Shown piece by piece: positions 11,301 to 17,622 of a DNA stretch of 45,937 nt. Numbering within the stretch: the first letter of the stretch is position 1; every line of letters begins with the position of its first letter. Below the pieces are notes generated by a model. It searched no databases. It was not told the origin of the DNA and worked only from the letters and a program-made list of their open reading frames with translations. Source of the DNA: Gammaproteobacteria bacterium Ga0074134 (GTDB lineage: Bacteria; Pseudomonadota; Gammaproteobacteria; Ga0077554; Ga007554). The stretch is from the NCBI GenBank assembly GCA_001464965.1, contig LNEJ01000050.1:1-45937 (forward strand), in the 5' to 3' direction. The position numbers and the translations under genes were made by a program.

Positions 11301-11617
11301 TGTGTTTGGGTCGCCCCTGGGCTGTTGTTGAGAATCAGGCCATTCGGATTGACGTTGAACTGGTCGTACTGATTGTGTGACACGCCCGCGCTGCTGGGCG
11401 GGGCGATGTGAACGAGAGGCACGCCATTTGCTGCGGCATCCATGATCGGGCGTTGCCCGGCGGGTGCAGTGCTGGCCGGAACGATAGGAAGGGGGGCGCC
11501 ATCCGCGGCCTGTGCAGAGGTGGACAGCATTGCGAACTCGCCTTGCCACAGATACATCACCAGTACTGCCTTCGCAACGCGCCGTACCCAAGGTGCCTGA
11601 TGCCCCGTCATGTTCAT
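2333..11617 (-). CDS. FhaB/CdiA-like two-partner secretion exoprotein with C-terminal alpha/beta-hydrolase domain
   Basis: Giant secreted protein of about 3,094 residues. It has a signal sequence with probable cleavage after STSAQA (residue ~37) and a TPS domain (~60-300) with NPNG at 90-93 and NPNGITCDGCG at 154. A long FHA repeat region follows (repeated 'LDNxxGxIxAxGxLxL' turns), then a non-repeat middle part (~1450-1850) and a second repeat region (~1850-2700) of the type seen before CdiA toxin tips. No VENN motif is visible. The last ~250 residues read like an alpha/beta hydrolase: VVNGI oxyanion-like loop, GHSRG nucleophile elbow (Ser2941), NDPVS (Asp3009) and MHSCY (His3040). Export should use the FhaC partner upstream. 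The start chosen is the ATG at 11617, 5 nt after GAGAG; a GTG at 11629 is possible. The hydrolase or toxin function is inferred from motifs. Confidence 0.92.
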   Translation of the reverse strand: MNMTGHQAPWVRRVAKAVLVMYLWQGEFAMLSTSAQAADGAPLPIVPASTAPAGQRPIMDAAANGVPLVHIAPPSSAGVSHNQYDQFNVNPNGLILNNSPGATQTQLGGWIGGNLQIGPTAARIILNEIVTANPSQLLGTIEIAGRRADIVIANPNGITCDGCGFLNTGRASLTTGTPRFGEGGSLTGFDVRQGQLTIGNRGLTATSLEQLDLIARGMVIEGEVWAKNLNAIAGANQVLYATLQATTLTGNGAAPRFAIDIKDVGGMYANQVYLVATEQGLGVNSQGRVAALQGNLILSANGDLTLKDSYAKQDIQLTSTGTMALSGQTVSKGNTRITSSGSVIQPGIVDAQGQLAISAARLDNSGELIQRSTGTLDIATTGAASNSGTIYSAGRLDLRAASFTANQGTLLAADDLSVRAQAIHLNDTQIITDRNLDLDATPSGNLTAFNTQLHAAGNLHAAGRISNTAGLWQAGQSVMLSGASIANQGGTILAGGALDAAVTGAIDNRGGSLLGSGNVTLAAESLINDDYAQIISNQATRITTTGIISNQNSVISGKTGLALHTHGNALDNTEGVLVSDAGLSINAAMIVNQQGIIDAANSLNIATQGSVDNLNGVIQTSSGALTLQSGSFDNTGGKVLAKDGISLTTGKLANNAEEFYTMPEVYYAPSALPVIASSQGAVSINAGQASNRMGIITSATGTRIVSKAFDNESGEISSGAVLTIDTQHQRLNNGTGNRTGTITAKDTITLTTGDLTNSFGVISADNQVTINSSGAIDNSGLIISDGQVSLTGTSLKNNWGLIHAKQDTQVTLGTGLLINEIGQLSGGRSLTLQNGEIRNKWGSLLSGSSLSLDTQGQSLDNSGGRIIANDDIALTTAPFTNSYGTVASLQGNLSINSNSQTLDNQSGKLQAAGNTTIVAGDTANQTGLISGTDIMLVTGSLDNTGGTVIAGGKLSADTQALNNDQGLLMSVGDTRIDTHGQNLTVTHSGNNGGIVAGGALHIQSGALYNPSGYLASNGGQTLDISGDLDNRVLDGVAGQIVSNGNVAINAANILNNGGAINTLGNGSLRASQTIDNRGGRIVANGNITLDAATLDNSAANGAAGRIDAAAIMVSTLAFANAGGALSATNDATITTDALNNTQGTMSAGRNLTVTAATLNNTRGTLVGDERVTVTTRSQAPSGTIASNNDVTLNIQGDYINTGLLSARKDLTINANSITNSGALIANDTLTATTTGNLTNSGEISAYLTQLNVGGTLTNTANGLIDGTLTGIRAGIINNTARIYGDDLLIAGDTLNNSGPGIINARNLLLIGARTINNTYGGTLFSLGDMTIGGALDSNGNVTGWSNSLLNGSSHIEALGNLYIGATTLTNRNDFLRITAVTDPSKQEDKIQPNGSLTKYLASQCYGVGGGQDTVSCQVHPDKYGQRSPVAPVREGGIFGPVQINYAWDAPEFARFGVTPVSAPPAPPSSSCDIFSSPACTQWKRDYAAWNLGYQSALDQLTVKVNAYNAEVNEDNRLDSFEDYTWYRVTSTRTHEEVASTAPAQILSGGNITLTGERADNLDSQIVAGRQLFKLFNAGLSNVGTTLLDITTYSGTSQFTEVKSCGMFGGKHCREWGDAVNYSPAPKNDSKPLQDHTVEEHINLTADKPHDPSATAPSNVAAGAATTASGNARSAAPQGISATLDTNDYVSLFIQSVAAASSGERAREVILTTPPRLAVPGSRLFVIHPEPEANYLVETDPRFIRNRNFVGSDYFFTQLNLDPERHLKRYGDGFYEQQLVNGQILALTSQRYLTGYRNSEQQYQALMEAGVAFARDYQLTPGVALTGEQMAILTTDIVWLTTRTVTLPDGSTTQVLVPQVYLRRPEGGDLHSNGSLIAGENVFIQTKGALNNSGTIAARSSATLIVGDDLINQGGRISGQNIVARARNDLKNLSGLIEGLGLDSQVTLQAGRDLVLQTNTLDTANAQGSSTRTALDRLAIVQGGSVSLDAGRDLLALGSAVSAAADLTATAGRDLTAAAVASRYQIQSQDTSGHNVEGRSGYITEETTTQQVTTFTAGRNAALVAGNDATLNGANLAMGADILLQGANVRIASVKNRQSNDIQTVGHDNYNRIAQDTETLAGGNLIAGDNLTVTATGPGNNGATGNLTVTVTGATLSAGTGQASLLARNDITLQNATTAYRAVAESHDTSSNLLQSVTTTQSADTTATQVTGSAVTGNTVLIQAGRDVTLTASQAVADTGLIIDAGRDLTLAPAQQTTRTSAAQQQTTDGLFSGGGLSLTLGTQQQQQNDRATHTLQIGSTVGSLGGNVSLIAGNTYQQTGSTVVAPQGDITIQAQKVDIIEAQNTGQGTQETKFEQSGLTLALTSPVISALQTGQQMANAAGQTSDRRIQALALATTGLAGYNAYNAITRNPAQAGGVNVSLSVGGSQNQSNSTQASSTAAGSTIAAGGSVTIQATGAGSESDLTIQGSRVTAGNAVTLKADSDVNLLAAKSTAEQHSTNKNSSASLGVSLGTDGLMVTASASGGRGKADGSDVVWTNTRVEAGNTLTLDSGGNTTLKGAVASGAQVTATIGGNLNIESLQDTSKYDSKQQSIGGSVSVGYGKASGSFNASQQKITGDFASVIEQSGIKAGDGGFQIDVKGNTDLKGAVIASTDKAIEDGRNSLTTGTLTQSDIQNKADASAKSNGIVLSSDMFTQGKYGATKAVVGNTMNNGSASDSSSGQTRSAVSAGTVIITDEAAQQQRTGQTAEQTVANLNHDTANAQVAAQRLDVQAMKQTVETEQTIKQEAFKVVTVFTDEMYRNRFQDKPKPIKVECPVEENACLSNLKLVKGSPATPEEIAKADPGTVLVVNGILNDEQRAVELAYQNAELVDGKKPTTIYLMHIAPANNTISELLGVAYEKIINSLDYGLANFLGYTNGAETYAALITRRGQQATTSLGHSRGTLVQESASTILGNRPDENGTTYTNPSLTVRGVGGAADVQSYTNSAFKIIQDPTKKDNITYNYFSNDPVSVSNLSGGNPGVWTLKGLWQVYDTNNSMHSCYGTGGAGCTQVEIPVPGGPQGTPEGNAMLIQYKGGKLMENNSINHDQQEAVK

Positions 11618-11643
11618 GTCAACTCTCACTCATATAATTTTTC

Positions 11644-11725
11644 AGGGTACGCTGTACCCATGCCCGTGAAGGGCACAATGCACGCACCATTCTGCGTTGC
11701 TACGGTGCGTGAGACGCACCCTACG
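11644..11725. repeat. Intergenic repeat with TAGGGTGCG-type ends, copy 1
   Basis: This ~80-bp sequence lies between fhaC and the exoprotein gene. It resembles positions 27011-27089: both run from (A/G)GGT(A/G)CGCTGT through ATGCRCGCACCATT to ACGCACCCTACG. The ends can pair (CAGGGTACGC with GACGCACCCTACG), so a transcript would form a hairpin. It is a short dispersed palindromic repeat of unknown mobility, here inside an operon. Confidence 0.7.
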
Positions 11726-11738
11726 TTTCGTTGCCGCG

Positions 11739-13574
11739 TCAACCAAATACATACGTCACAGACAGATAAGGATTCCAGTTCCCTGTTTTAAATCCGTCCG
11801 GCTTGTAGAGGGGCGCGCCAAGCGCCGCATCGAACTGCACCGCTTTCCATTTGCCGCGCATCCCCAGCGCCGCCCCCGCCAGCCGGTTGCCTATGAGGAA
11901 GGCATCGCTCGCACCCCATACCCGTCCATGGTCGACACCAAGATAAACGGCCGTGTCCACGCCACGTATCCAGTTCACGGGCGTCGCGAGATCATTGCGA
12001 TGGAAGAAGCCGCTTTCCGCCAGCAGCACACTGTCACCATCAAAGCCGCGCACGCTCCACCGCTGGCCGATCGCAATCTGATCTGTCACCAGCGTGGTAT
12101 CGCCGGTACGCTGGCCGCGCAGTGTGGTGGTGTATTGGAAAGGCCTCCCGTTCATCGTAAATGGCTGGTTGTAGGCAGCGGCCAGCGTCCATATCGTGGG
12201 GCGCAGGGTCAGCCCTTCTTGGGCGGCGGTCGGTAAATCATCCTGGGCATCCCTCCAGGACACGCCGCGCCGATAACCGAGATCGACGTCGACGCTGGCG
12301 TTGCCGATCAGTTGTCTTGAGGTGATGCCGGTCTCCACATAAGTTGTACGCCGGCGTTGAACGATCAGCTCCACGTCATCGAGATAGCTGTTGGCACGGC
12401 GTGTGGATACTGCGGCGTATATCCCAAACTTGGCCGATGCCGTGCGAAACGCGGTGTGATGCGCCCTGGCTTCGGTGATTTCGCTCTGGCCGTGGGACAG
12501 AAAGCGGGAGGTGGTGCCTTGCACCATTTGCGCAAACCGGCTGTGGCTCCGGGTGAGCGTGAATGTGCTGTAGCCAAAGGGAATGCTGTAGCTGCCCCCC
12601 AGGCTCTGGCTTCGATGATCGGGATCGGGTTGTTCGACATTGCTGCTGGCGTTGAGGTTGAGAATGTCATTCAGGCCCAGGGGGTTGTCAAATGACGCAT
12701 AGCCGAAGAGTTGTGTGCGGCCGAGTGTTCTGCTGCCCGAGTTGTCGAGGATGACGCCCCCGCGCAACCTGTCGCTTAAGCCACCCGTCTGGCGCACCAG
12801 CGTGACGATGCTGGTGTCGGCGCGCGGCCCTGGCTCTAGCCGGGTAGTGACAGACTGGCTGGGCAGGCGCTTCATTTGTTCGAGACCTTGTTCCATATCA
12901 CGGATATTGAGTATGTCGCCCTTGCTCACTGGAAAGGCGTTCCGCCATGTGCCCCAGGCCTCATCTGCCACCATGCCGCTGTTACTGGTGCGCGGCGTGA
13001 CCATCTTCACAGCGGCGACACGGCCCACATGCAATCGCAACACGAGCTTGCCTTCCTTGAGATTCTGTTCGGGCAGCGAGACGCGGGAGGTGGCGTAGCC
13101 GAATTCGAGCAATTTCGCATTGAGTGCGGCGGCGATCTTGCGCAAGCCTTCGATACCCACGCAGCGCTGCAAAAAAGGTTGCGCGGTATTCGCCAACCAG
13201 GAGAGGGCTTGCGAACCATCGCTGGTCAGGACGATCTCGTTGATGACAAAACAAGGTGTTTCGTCAGGTAGGGCGGTGGAAAGACGCGGCGCGGCTTCGG
13301 GGGTCAAAACGTCAGCCTTGGGCCGCAACTGCTGTTGCTGCAGCCGTTCGCGCTCCTCCTGGCGCCGCAGGCCTTCTTCGGCGGTCTGCGATACGCTGGC
13401 AGGTGCGGGCGCAAGTTCCGCTGGCGCAGCTTGTGACGCGCCAGCGGCAAGCATCAGCAAGATCGCCGCAGCAAGCGGCCATAGGCGGTTGCCTTCCGGC
13501 GACGCATCAAATAGGGGATATCGAACAGTAAAACACCATCCTTGGCGCATAAAAAATGCGGCCATGGGTTTCAT
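11739..13574 (-). CDS. Two-partner secretion outer-membrane transporter (FhaC/ShlB family)
   Basis: This 611-residue protein is predicted to export the FhaB-like protein encoded just downstream. It has a signal sequence (LAAAILLMLAAGASQA) and a periplasmic linker rich in Glu, Arg and Gln (~65-90). A POTRA region (~105-260) includes CFVINEIVLTSD and GYATSRVSLPEQNLKEGKLVL. The beta-barrel carries the conserved SVRGFDGD element (VRG[F/Y] of lid loop L6) and ends in strand-forming PYLSVTYVFG. Length and order match ShlB/FhaC proteins (~550-600). The first Met lies in a long N-terminal extension; a second Met at residue 9 is possible. It is the first gene of the operon, ~120 bp before the exoprotein start. 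Confidence 0.93.
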   Translation of the reverse strand: MKPMAAFFMRQGWCFTVRYPLFDASPEGNRLWPLAAAILLMLAAGASQAAPAELAPAPASVSQTAEEGLRRQEERERLQQQQLRPKADVLTPEAAPRLSTALPDETPCFVINEIVLTSDGSQALSWLANTAQPFLQRCVGIEGLRKIAAALNAKLLEFGYATSRVSLPEQNLKEGKLVLRLHVGRVAAVKMVTPRTSNSGMVADEAWGTWRNAFPVSKGDILNIRDMEQGLEQMKRLPSQSVTTRLEPGPRADTSIVTLVRQTGGLSDRLRGGVILDNSGSRTLGRTQLFGYASFDNPLGLNDILNLNASSNVEQPDPDHRSQSLGGSYSIPFGYSTFTLTRSHSRFAQMVQGTTSRFLSHGQSEITEARAHHTAFRTASAKFGIYAAVSTRRANSYLDDVELIVQRRRTTYVETGITSRQLIGNASVDVDLGYRRGVSWRDAQDDLPTAAQEGLTLRPTIWTLAAAYNQPFTMNGRPFQYTTTLRGQRTGDTTLVTDQIAIGQRWSVRGFDGDSVLLAESGFFHRNDLATPVNWIRGVDTAVYLGVDHGRVWGASDAFLIGNRLAGAALGMRGKWKAVQFDAALGAPLYKPDGFKTGNWNPYLSVTYVFG

Positions 13575-14168
13575 GATGACTCATTATTCTTGCAGCAAGC
13601 CGACAAACAGCGGCCAGCGTGTATTTATGTGCTTTGCGCCGTCGATGTTACTGAAGAGGCGCTATGGAAACCCGGGAAAAAGCCGTTCCAGACTTGTCCG
13701 GGCGCGTTGCATTCCTATGCGGGGGAAGCTCTGGCTCGATGAATCGACAAAGCTTCCTGGATTGAAAATGCGGCAGTCATCGCCACATATTGCAAGATCC
13801 GAAGAGGGTGGCCGCAAGTGATCGTTACCTGAGCTTGCTGGCTACCTGGGCGAGAACTATAGCGATAGCGAGGCTGGACCGTCAATCATCGTCCTGAAAA
13901 AGCGTGTGACATTTCAAGGGGGTTGGATATGAAAAGGCCGTTGAATTTAAAATGTTTTTTTATTTAAACTTATGATTAGGTGGATATGTCGGAAAAACTT
14001 GTACGATTATCGCCCGTGCCGCATTCATTCTTTCAGACGTGTTATTTTCAATCTCGCCTGAACCACTGGAACTCGTTGACTTTGATTTTTTTGGGGAGGC
14101 CGACAATCATATCGGTCTCCCTTATTTAGCTCGATCCCAAAAACAGCAATCGTAACCTACATTTCAGC
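13575..14168. other. 594-bp gene-free region upstream of the two-partner secretion operon
   Basis: No convincing gene was found. Short frames on the plus strand lack signal peptides, domains or good ribosome-binding sites. The stretch should hold the fhaC promoter on the minus strand. It is GC-rich near fhaC and AT-rich at about 13940-14090. A hairpin lies at 14094-14121. I looked for a cyclic-di-GMP riboswitch because adhesin operons often have one and could not build the fold. Confidence 0.6.
14094..14121 (-). terminator. Hairpin downstream of the DUF2278 gene, possible terminator
   Basis: A 10-bp stem (GGGAGGCCGA with TCGGTCTCCC, one G-T pair) encloses an 8-nt loop. It lies ~48 bp after the DUF2278 stop. 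In the minus-strand transcript it is followed by A residues rather than U, so it is not a textbook intrinsic terminator; it may only stabilise the 3' end. Confidence 0.3.
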
Positions 14169-15161
14169 TCAAAATACGACCGTCCATCCCTCCCGCTGGG
14201 CCTGCTCTTTGGTGTAAGCGACGCCATCGACCTTGAGGCCTTCGCGGTTCAGCAGGGTAATAATTCCTCCCTGGTTTCCGAGTTGCACGGTTTGCGGCAA
14301 GGTGACCACTTTCACTTCGCCAGGCGGCAGCGTTCCGCTGAGTGGATGTTTTTGTTTGGCTTTGTTCGCAATGGTCCAGCCAGCCAGATCAACTGTCTGG
14401 GGAGAAGTATTGAGCAGTGTCACCGTTTCCTTTTCCGGTGCCGGGCCGATAGGATTCACCAGCGCTGCAACGATGCGTACGATGCCTTGCGGTTCGGTTG
14501 GCTGGGGCGTCGGTTCGATGCGGTGGCCGGTGATGTCGTCACTGTGCCAGCCCTGCGACTGGAATTTCAGAAAGACTGCCACCCACTGATTTTGTGCCGG
14601 AAAGTGGATGAGCATCGCGCCATCCTGCCATACCCCGTCGTCTTTCTGGAACTGCGCGGAGTTGGCCTGGTTCATGTGGATGTCGTGGATGCCATTGCCG
14701 GGCTTGAAGCCGAAGATCTTGTCCTTGATCTCTTCCGGCCCCCAGCGCTCGCCAAAGGCATAGAGCAGCGCGCTTTCATCGGCCATCACACGCTGTATGT
14801 AATGGTCGATGACTTCGTTCAGGTCATTGTCCGGGCCGGGCACATTGAAAGGCAGCGGGCGCATCCGGTTGCGATCGAAGAGGTTGCCGCGGATAAAATC
14901 CAGCGCCAGACCGTTGGGTTTGCGTTCCAGCAACGTGAAGCCGAGCGGCAAGTCGAGCAAGCCCGCCGTGACGGGGTGCTGAAATGCATCGTCCACGAGA
15001 TATTCAAGCTCTGAAGGGCTTTGCTGTGATTTGACGTTGACAGCGATCCGATAGTCCGTGTCTTCGTCCACGATATGCACTTGGTAATGCGGACTCTCCC
15101 CCTGGCCTAGCCGCCGGTCTATCGCCCGTCCCTTTAAAACTCCATAGCGTTTCAATGGCAT
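14169..15161 (-). CDS. DUF2278 (YukJ-like) protein with C-terminal lamin-tail domain
   Basis: This is a 330-residue protein. The N-terminal ~220 residues match the DUF2278/YukJ family (start MPLKRYGVLKGRAIDRRLG; conserved GIHDIHMNQ and QDGAMLIHFP elements). The C-terminal ~105 residues read as an Ig-like lamin-tail domain (VALVNPIGPAPEKETVTLLN, DLAGWTIANKAKQ, PLSGTLPPGE). The start at 15161 has a strong AGGAGG site; the frame remains open to 15200 without one. The biochemical role of DUF2278 is not established. It follows the SDR gene by 58 bp and may be cotranscribed. There is no signal peptide, so it is probably cytoplasmic. Confidence 0.85.
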   Translation of the reverse strand: MPLKRYGVLKGRAIDRRLGQGESPHYQVHIVDEDTDYRIAVNVKSQQSPSELEYLVDDAFQHPVTAGLLDLPLGFTLLERKPNGLALDFIRGNLFDRNRMRPLPFNVPGPDNDLNEVIDHYIQRVMADESALLYAFGERWGPEEIKDKIFGFKPGNGIHDIHMNQANSAQFQKDDGVWQDGAMLIHFPAQNQWVAVFLKFQSQGWHSDDITGHRIEPTPQPTEPQGIVRIVAALVNPIGPAPEKETVTLLNTSPQTVDLAGWTIANKAKQKHPLSGTLPPGEVKVVTLPQTVQLGNQGGIITLLNREGLKVDGVAYTKEQAQREGWTVVF

Positions 15162-15219
15162 GGTGTTTTCCTCCTGGATTGCATGTGAACGTACCTTCAA
15201 ACGCTGTTTTTAGATCATA

Positions 15220-16065
15220 TCAGCGGTTTTCCCCTTTCGCCACCTGCTGTAATACCCAATCCAGCGCGCCGTGCGGCAACAGCCGTTTGAGGGTGGCAAA
15301 GAAGTGCGCAGGCGCTGTGACGGGGTAGCGTATCTTGGGGCGTGGGCTTTCGAGGGCGTGGATCACTTTTTTCAACACCGCTTCGGGCGGCAGTGTGAAG
15401 GGTGCGGTGGGGCCTTGCTTGGTCAGGCGCTGTTCCAGGCCGCGATAGCGTTCGCGGTGGGCGCTGTGTTTGGGGTCGATATTTTGCCGGTAAACCGCAT
15501 GGGCGTTGGCGCGGAAGCGGCTTTTGATCGGGCCGGGTTCGATGATGGATATATGGATGCCGCTGCCTGCCAGCTCCAGGCGCAAGGTATCGGTGAGGCC
15601 TTCCAGGGCGAATTTGCTGGCGTTGTAGGCGCCGCGGTACGGCAGTGCGACGAACCCCAGCAGCGAGCTGTTCTGGATGATGCGCCCTACGCCTTGAGCG
15701 CGCATCACCGGGATGACACGGTTGGTCAGTTCCAGCATGCCGAACAGATTGGTCTCGAATTGCGCCCGCAATACCTCACGCCGCAAATCCTCCACCGCCC
15801 CCGGCTGGCCATATCCCGCATTATTGAACAGACCATAGAGCCTGCCCCCGGTGCGGGACATGATTTCGTCCACGGCAGCGTGGATAGAGTCCGAGTTGTT
15901 CAGGTCGAGGCGCAGGCTTTCCAGCCCTTTGGCCTGCAAGGTTTCCACATCCTCCATCTTGCGCGCCGTCGCGAATACCCGGTAGCCGCGCGCCTTTAGT
16001 CCCTCAGCCACGCAACGGCCAATCCCGCTGGAGCAGCCGGTGATTAATATGGGTTTTACTTTCAT
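15220..16065 (-). CDS. Short-chain dehydrogenase/reductase
   Basis: This 281-residue classical SDR has the cofactor motif TGCSSGIG near the N-terminus, then LDLNN, the structural NNAG motif, a catalytic Ser in NSSLLG and the catalytic YNASK. The C-terminus (HFFATLKRLLPHGALDWVL) is hydrophobic, as in SDRs of the retinol-dehydrogenase-like or SDR-family 'SadH'-type group that act on lipophilic alcohols or ketones. The substrate cannot be told. An Arg soon after the glycine motif (ATARK) suggests NADP(H) preference. Just upstream is a 27-bp copy of the 3' end of the DUF1614 gene, suggesting this gene once directly followed DUF1614. Confidence 0.9.
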   Translation of the reverse strand: MKVKPILITGCSSGIGRCVAEGLKARGYRVFATARKMEDVETLQAKGLESLRLDLNNSDSIHAAVDEIMSRTGGRLYGLFNNAGYGQPGAVEDLRREVLRAQFETNLFGMLELTNRVIPVMRAQGVGRIIQNSSLLGFVALPYRGAYNASKFALEGLTDTLRLELAGSGIHISIIEPGPIKSRFRANAHAVYRQNIDPKHSAHRERYRGLEQRLTKQGPTAPFTLPPEAVLKKVIHALESPRPKIRYPVTAPAHFFATLKRLLPHGALDWVLQQVAKGENR

Positions 16066-16101
16066 GTGGATGATGCCTGGCTGTTTTTGTATGGCTATAT
16101 T

Positions 16102-16128
16102 CTACGCCAGCAACACTGCCACAATCCC
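16102..16128. repeat. Left copy of a 27-bp direct repeat (3' end of the DUF1614 gene)
   Basis: The sequence CTACGCCAGCAACACTGCCA... matches 18873-18899 at 26 of 27 positions, in the same orientation. At 18873 it is the stop codon and last codons of the DUF1614 gene; here it has no gene attached. The two copies bracket the 2.7-kb protease/peptide locus, as expected for an element inserted at a gene's 3' end or for a segmental recombination event. Confidence 0.85.
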
Positions 16129-16132
16129 ATAT

Positions 16133-16157
16133 GAACCCTCTGATTTATTCAGATGGT
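16133..16157. repeat. Palindromic CTCTGATTTATTCAGA element after the second peptide gene
   Basis: The 16-bp core CTCTGATTTATTCAGA is identical to 42803-42818 after lepB, where it is part of a larger hairpin element. Here it lies 3 bp beyond the stop codon of the last peptide gene and could form a hairpin ending the operon transcript. It may be a remnant of a mobile-element end. Confidence 0.55.
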
Positions 16158-16159
16158 AC

Positions 16160-16354
16160 TTAACAAAGAACCGCGCAGGGATAGCAGTAAACCCGTCCTT
16201 TGATAGCTACGCAGCATACGGCGCTACAGACATTTCTTATAGGCAGTGCTGGTACCACCATTTTATTGCGGAAGTTAGATGTATCTCTCACCTCCTTATA
16301 TGACAAGCTAGGCGTGTGAAGCGAGGCTTCCGCAGTAAACCTTGGCATGTTCAT
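16160..16354 (-). CDS. Candidate RiPP precursor peptide, Cys-rich core
   Basis: This 64-residue peptide starts with a consensus ribosome-binding site (GAGGAGG, 7 nt before ATG 16354). The first 12 residues, MNMPRFTAEASL, match the peptide encoded upstream (MNIPGFTAQNSL); over 19 residues 11 are identical. The tails do not match, as expected for a conserved leader and variable core. The tail is hydrophobic with six Cys at 43, 47, 48, 57, 60 and 64 in a near-mirror pattern (C-x3-CC-x8-C-x2-C-x3-C). It is last in an operon with a PatA/PatG-type protease and a PatG-C protein. Its role as modified or cleaved precursor is inferred from this context. Confidence 0.7.
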   Translation of the reverse strand: MNMPRFTAEASLHTPSLSYKEVRDTSNFRNKMVVPALPIRNVCSAVCCVAIKGRVYCYPCAVLC

Positions 16355-16427
16355 GTCAAACCTCCTCTCGTTTATGATATTAACGGTGATAATGGGACGC
16401 CCTATCTCAACTTGCTGCACCCAGTTG

Positions 16428-16649
16428 CTAGACTTCCTCGCAAACGCTCTGTTGCAAGTCTGTATCTTCATAACAATGCCAGCTTTTGCATCCTTTGCCA
16501 CGGGTACATGTGGTCACCCAGGCCTCATTTTGGCGCATCTGTGGAAAAACCCGATTGCTATTTTCAGATGACATGCCCGAGCTGCTGCCTGAATATTTTG
16601 CGCTGCTCGTTTGTAAGCTGTTTTGTGCGGTAAATCCTGGAATGTTCAT
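16428..16649 (-). CDS. Candidate RiPP precursor peptide with MNIPGFTA leader
   Basis: This 73-residue peptide has an AAGGAGA ribosome-binding site 8 nt before ATG 16649. The leader MNIPGFTAQNSL is shared with the downstream peptide. The rest differs: a Ser-rich middle (AKYSGSSSGMSSENS) and a polar tail with four Cys at 48, 54, 59 and 70. Short proteins beginning MN(I/M)PGFTAEASLY are a recurring unnamed group as far as I recall. The gene begins 27 bp after the PatG-C-like gene stop and is probably in the same transcript. Function as a precursor peptide is inferred. Confidence 0.7.
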   Translation of the reverse strand: MNIPGFTAQNSLQTSSAKYSGSSSGMSSENSNRVFPQMRQNEAWVTTCTRGKGCKSWHCYEDTDLQQSVCEEV

Positions 16650-16676
16650 GTCTAATCTCCTTGTTAATTGCTGAGC

Positions 16677-17573
16677 CTATCGATCATAGTATGGCGACAT
16701 TTTGCTAACCAAAAATGGAAACTCCTCGGTCACATCCACACGTACATAATATTTCTCGGCGACATCGGTCTGCCGGTGGTTGTACGCGAAAATCACATCC
16801 ATTATCTTGCGCGTTCCACTCAGGCGGGATGGACGCACATCCACCCCGGTGAGAGCACAATCCCTTCCGAAGCATTCGGCCGCCGTGGCATAGATGGCCG
16901 GATAACGCATGACCAGATAGTTGAGTGCGCGGTGTTCATCGGTTGCCCCGGCGTTGTCCGCCATCTGCATGACTCGGTCGAACAATTCGCTGGCCATGGG
17001 TTTAAACTTCTCGGCGGTGATTTTGTCCGGCTTGGGAATCGCCTTGATCAGTGTGTTTCGGTCGAAGGAATAGATCTGGTCGAATACAGCCATTGGCACC
17101 ATCAGTCCGTTACACGCATCGGGTGGGGCAATGGGGCCGCGTAGACCGATGACAATATCCAAGTCCATTGGGCTGGGGGCAGGGCGGATAGCCTCTATCA
17201 GAAGGTCTAGATCCCCTGGGTCGCGGGGCTGCAGAATATAGGTTTCCATGCCTTGTATAATGAATACCCAGCACAGTTGCCGCGCGAGGTAGCGGTTTTC
17301 CCGTTGCGATAGCACGGAAAAAAATGCCTCTCGATCTGTTTTTCCGACTGTGTCAGAGCGGCCGGTCGCTTGCATGAATTCTTTTTCGACACTAAGGCGT
17401 GGAAAACGTGGCTCAATGCGCCCCACCGCATAGATGTATGAAAGGGGTGTGTTGGTCACTCCGCTCCCACAGGTTGAGCATGTCCCGTCATTGCTTCCCG
17501 GTGGCGCCATCATTACGGATTTATTGTCAGGAAATGCAGTAGCCGGTAGTTGTATCGCTTCATTTTGTTCCAT
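16677..17573 (-). CDS. PatG C-terminal-domain protein (stand-alone, no protease domain)
   Basis: This 298-residue protein resembles the C-terminal region of cyanobactin maturation proteases such as PatG. Recognised blocks are YIYAVGRIEPRFPRLSVEKE, RENRYLARQLCWV, ETYILQPRDP, GPIAPPDACNGLMVP, MQMADNAGATDEHRALNYL, RPSRLSGTRKI and the end RVDVTEEFPFLVSKMSPYYDR. In PatG this region follows the subtilisin domain and has no firmly assigned activity; here it is a separate gene. The N-terminus has a CSTCGSG motif, possibly metal-binding. The ribosome-binding site is GGGGGAAG before ATG 17573. It lies between the CxxC mini-protein and the peptide genes, so it is likely part of the peptide-processing machinery. 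Confidence 0.85.
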   Translation of the reverse strand: MEQNEAIQLPATAFPDNKSVMMAPPGSNDGTCSTCGSGVTNTPLSYIYAVGRIEPRFPRLSVEKEFMQATGRSDTVGKTDREAFFSVLSQRENRYLARQLCWVFIIQGMETYILQPRDPGDLDLLIEAIRPAPSPMDLDIVIGLRGPIAPPDACNGLMVPMAVFDQIYSFDRNTLIKAIPKPDKITAEKFKPMASELFDRVMQMADNAGATDEHRALNYLVMRYPAIYATAAECFGRDCALTGVDVRPSRLSGTRKIMDVIFAYNHRQTDVAEKYYVRVDVTEEFPFLVSKMSPYYDR

Positions 17574-17622
17574 AACACTTCCCCCTGAAAATAGAGATGG
17601 ATCGTTGTGGCTTGAGTCCTAC

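Noticed and set aside
13120-13821. Plus-strand open frame of 233 codons over the start of fhaC
   Set aside because: Most of it is antisense to fhaC and the remainder is low-quality sequence with no recognisable domain.
13575-13850. Possible cyclic-di-GMP (GEMM) riboswitch upstream of fhaC
   Set aside because: On the minus strand GACGGCGCAAAGC resembles part of the motif, but the paired stems and GAAA-type loop could not be assembled.
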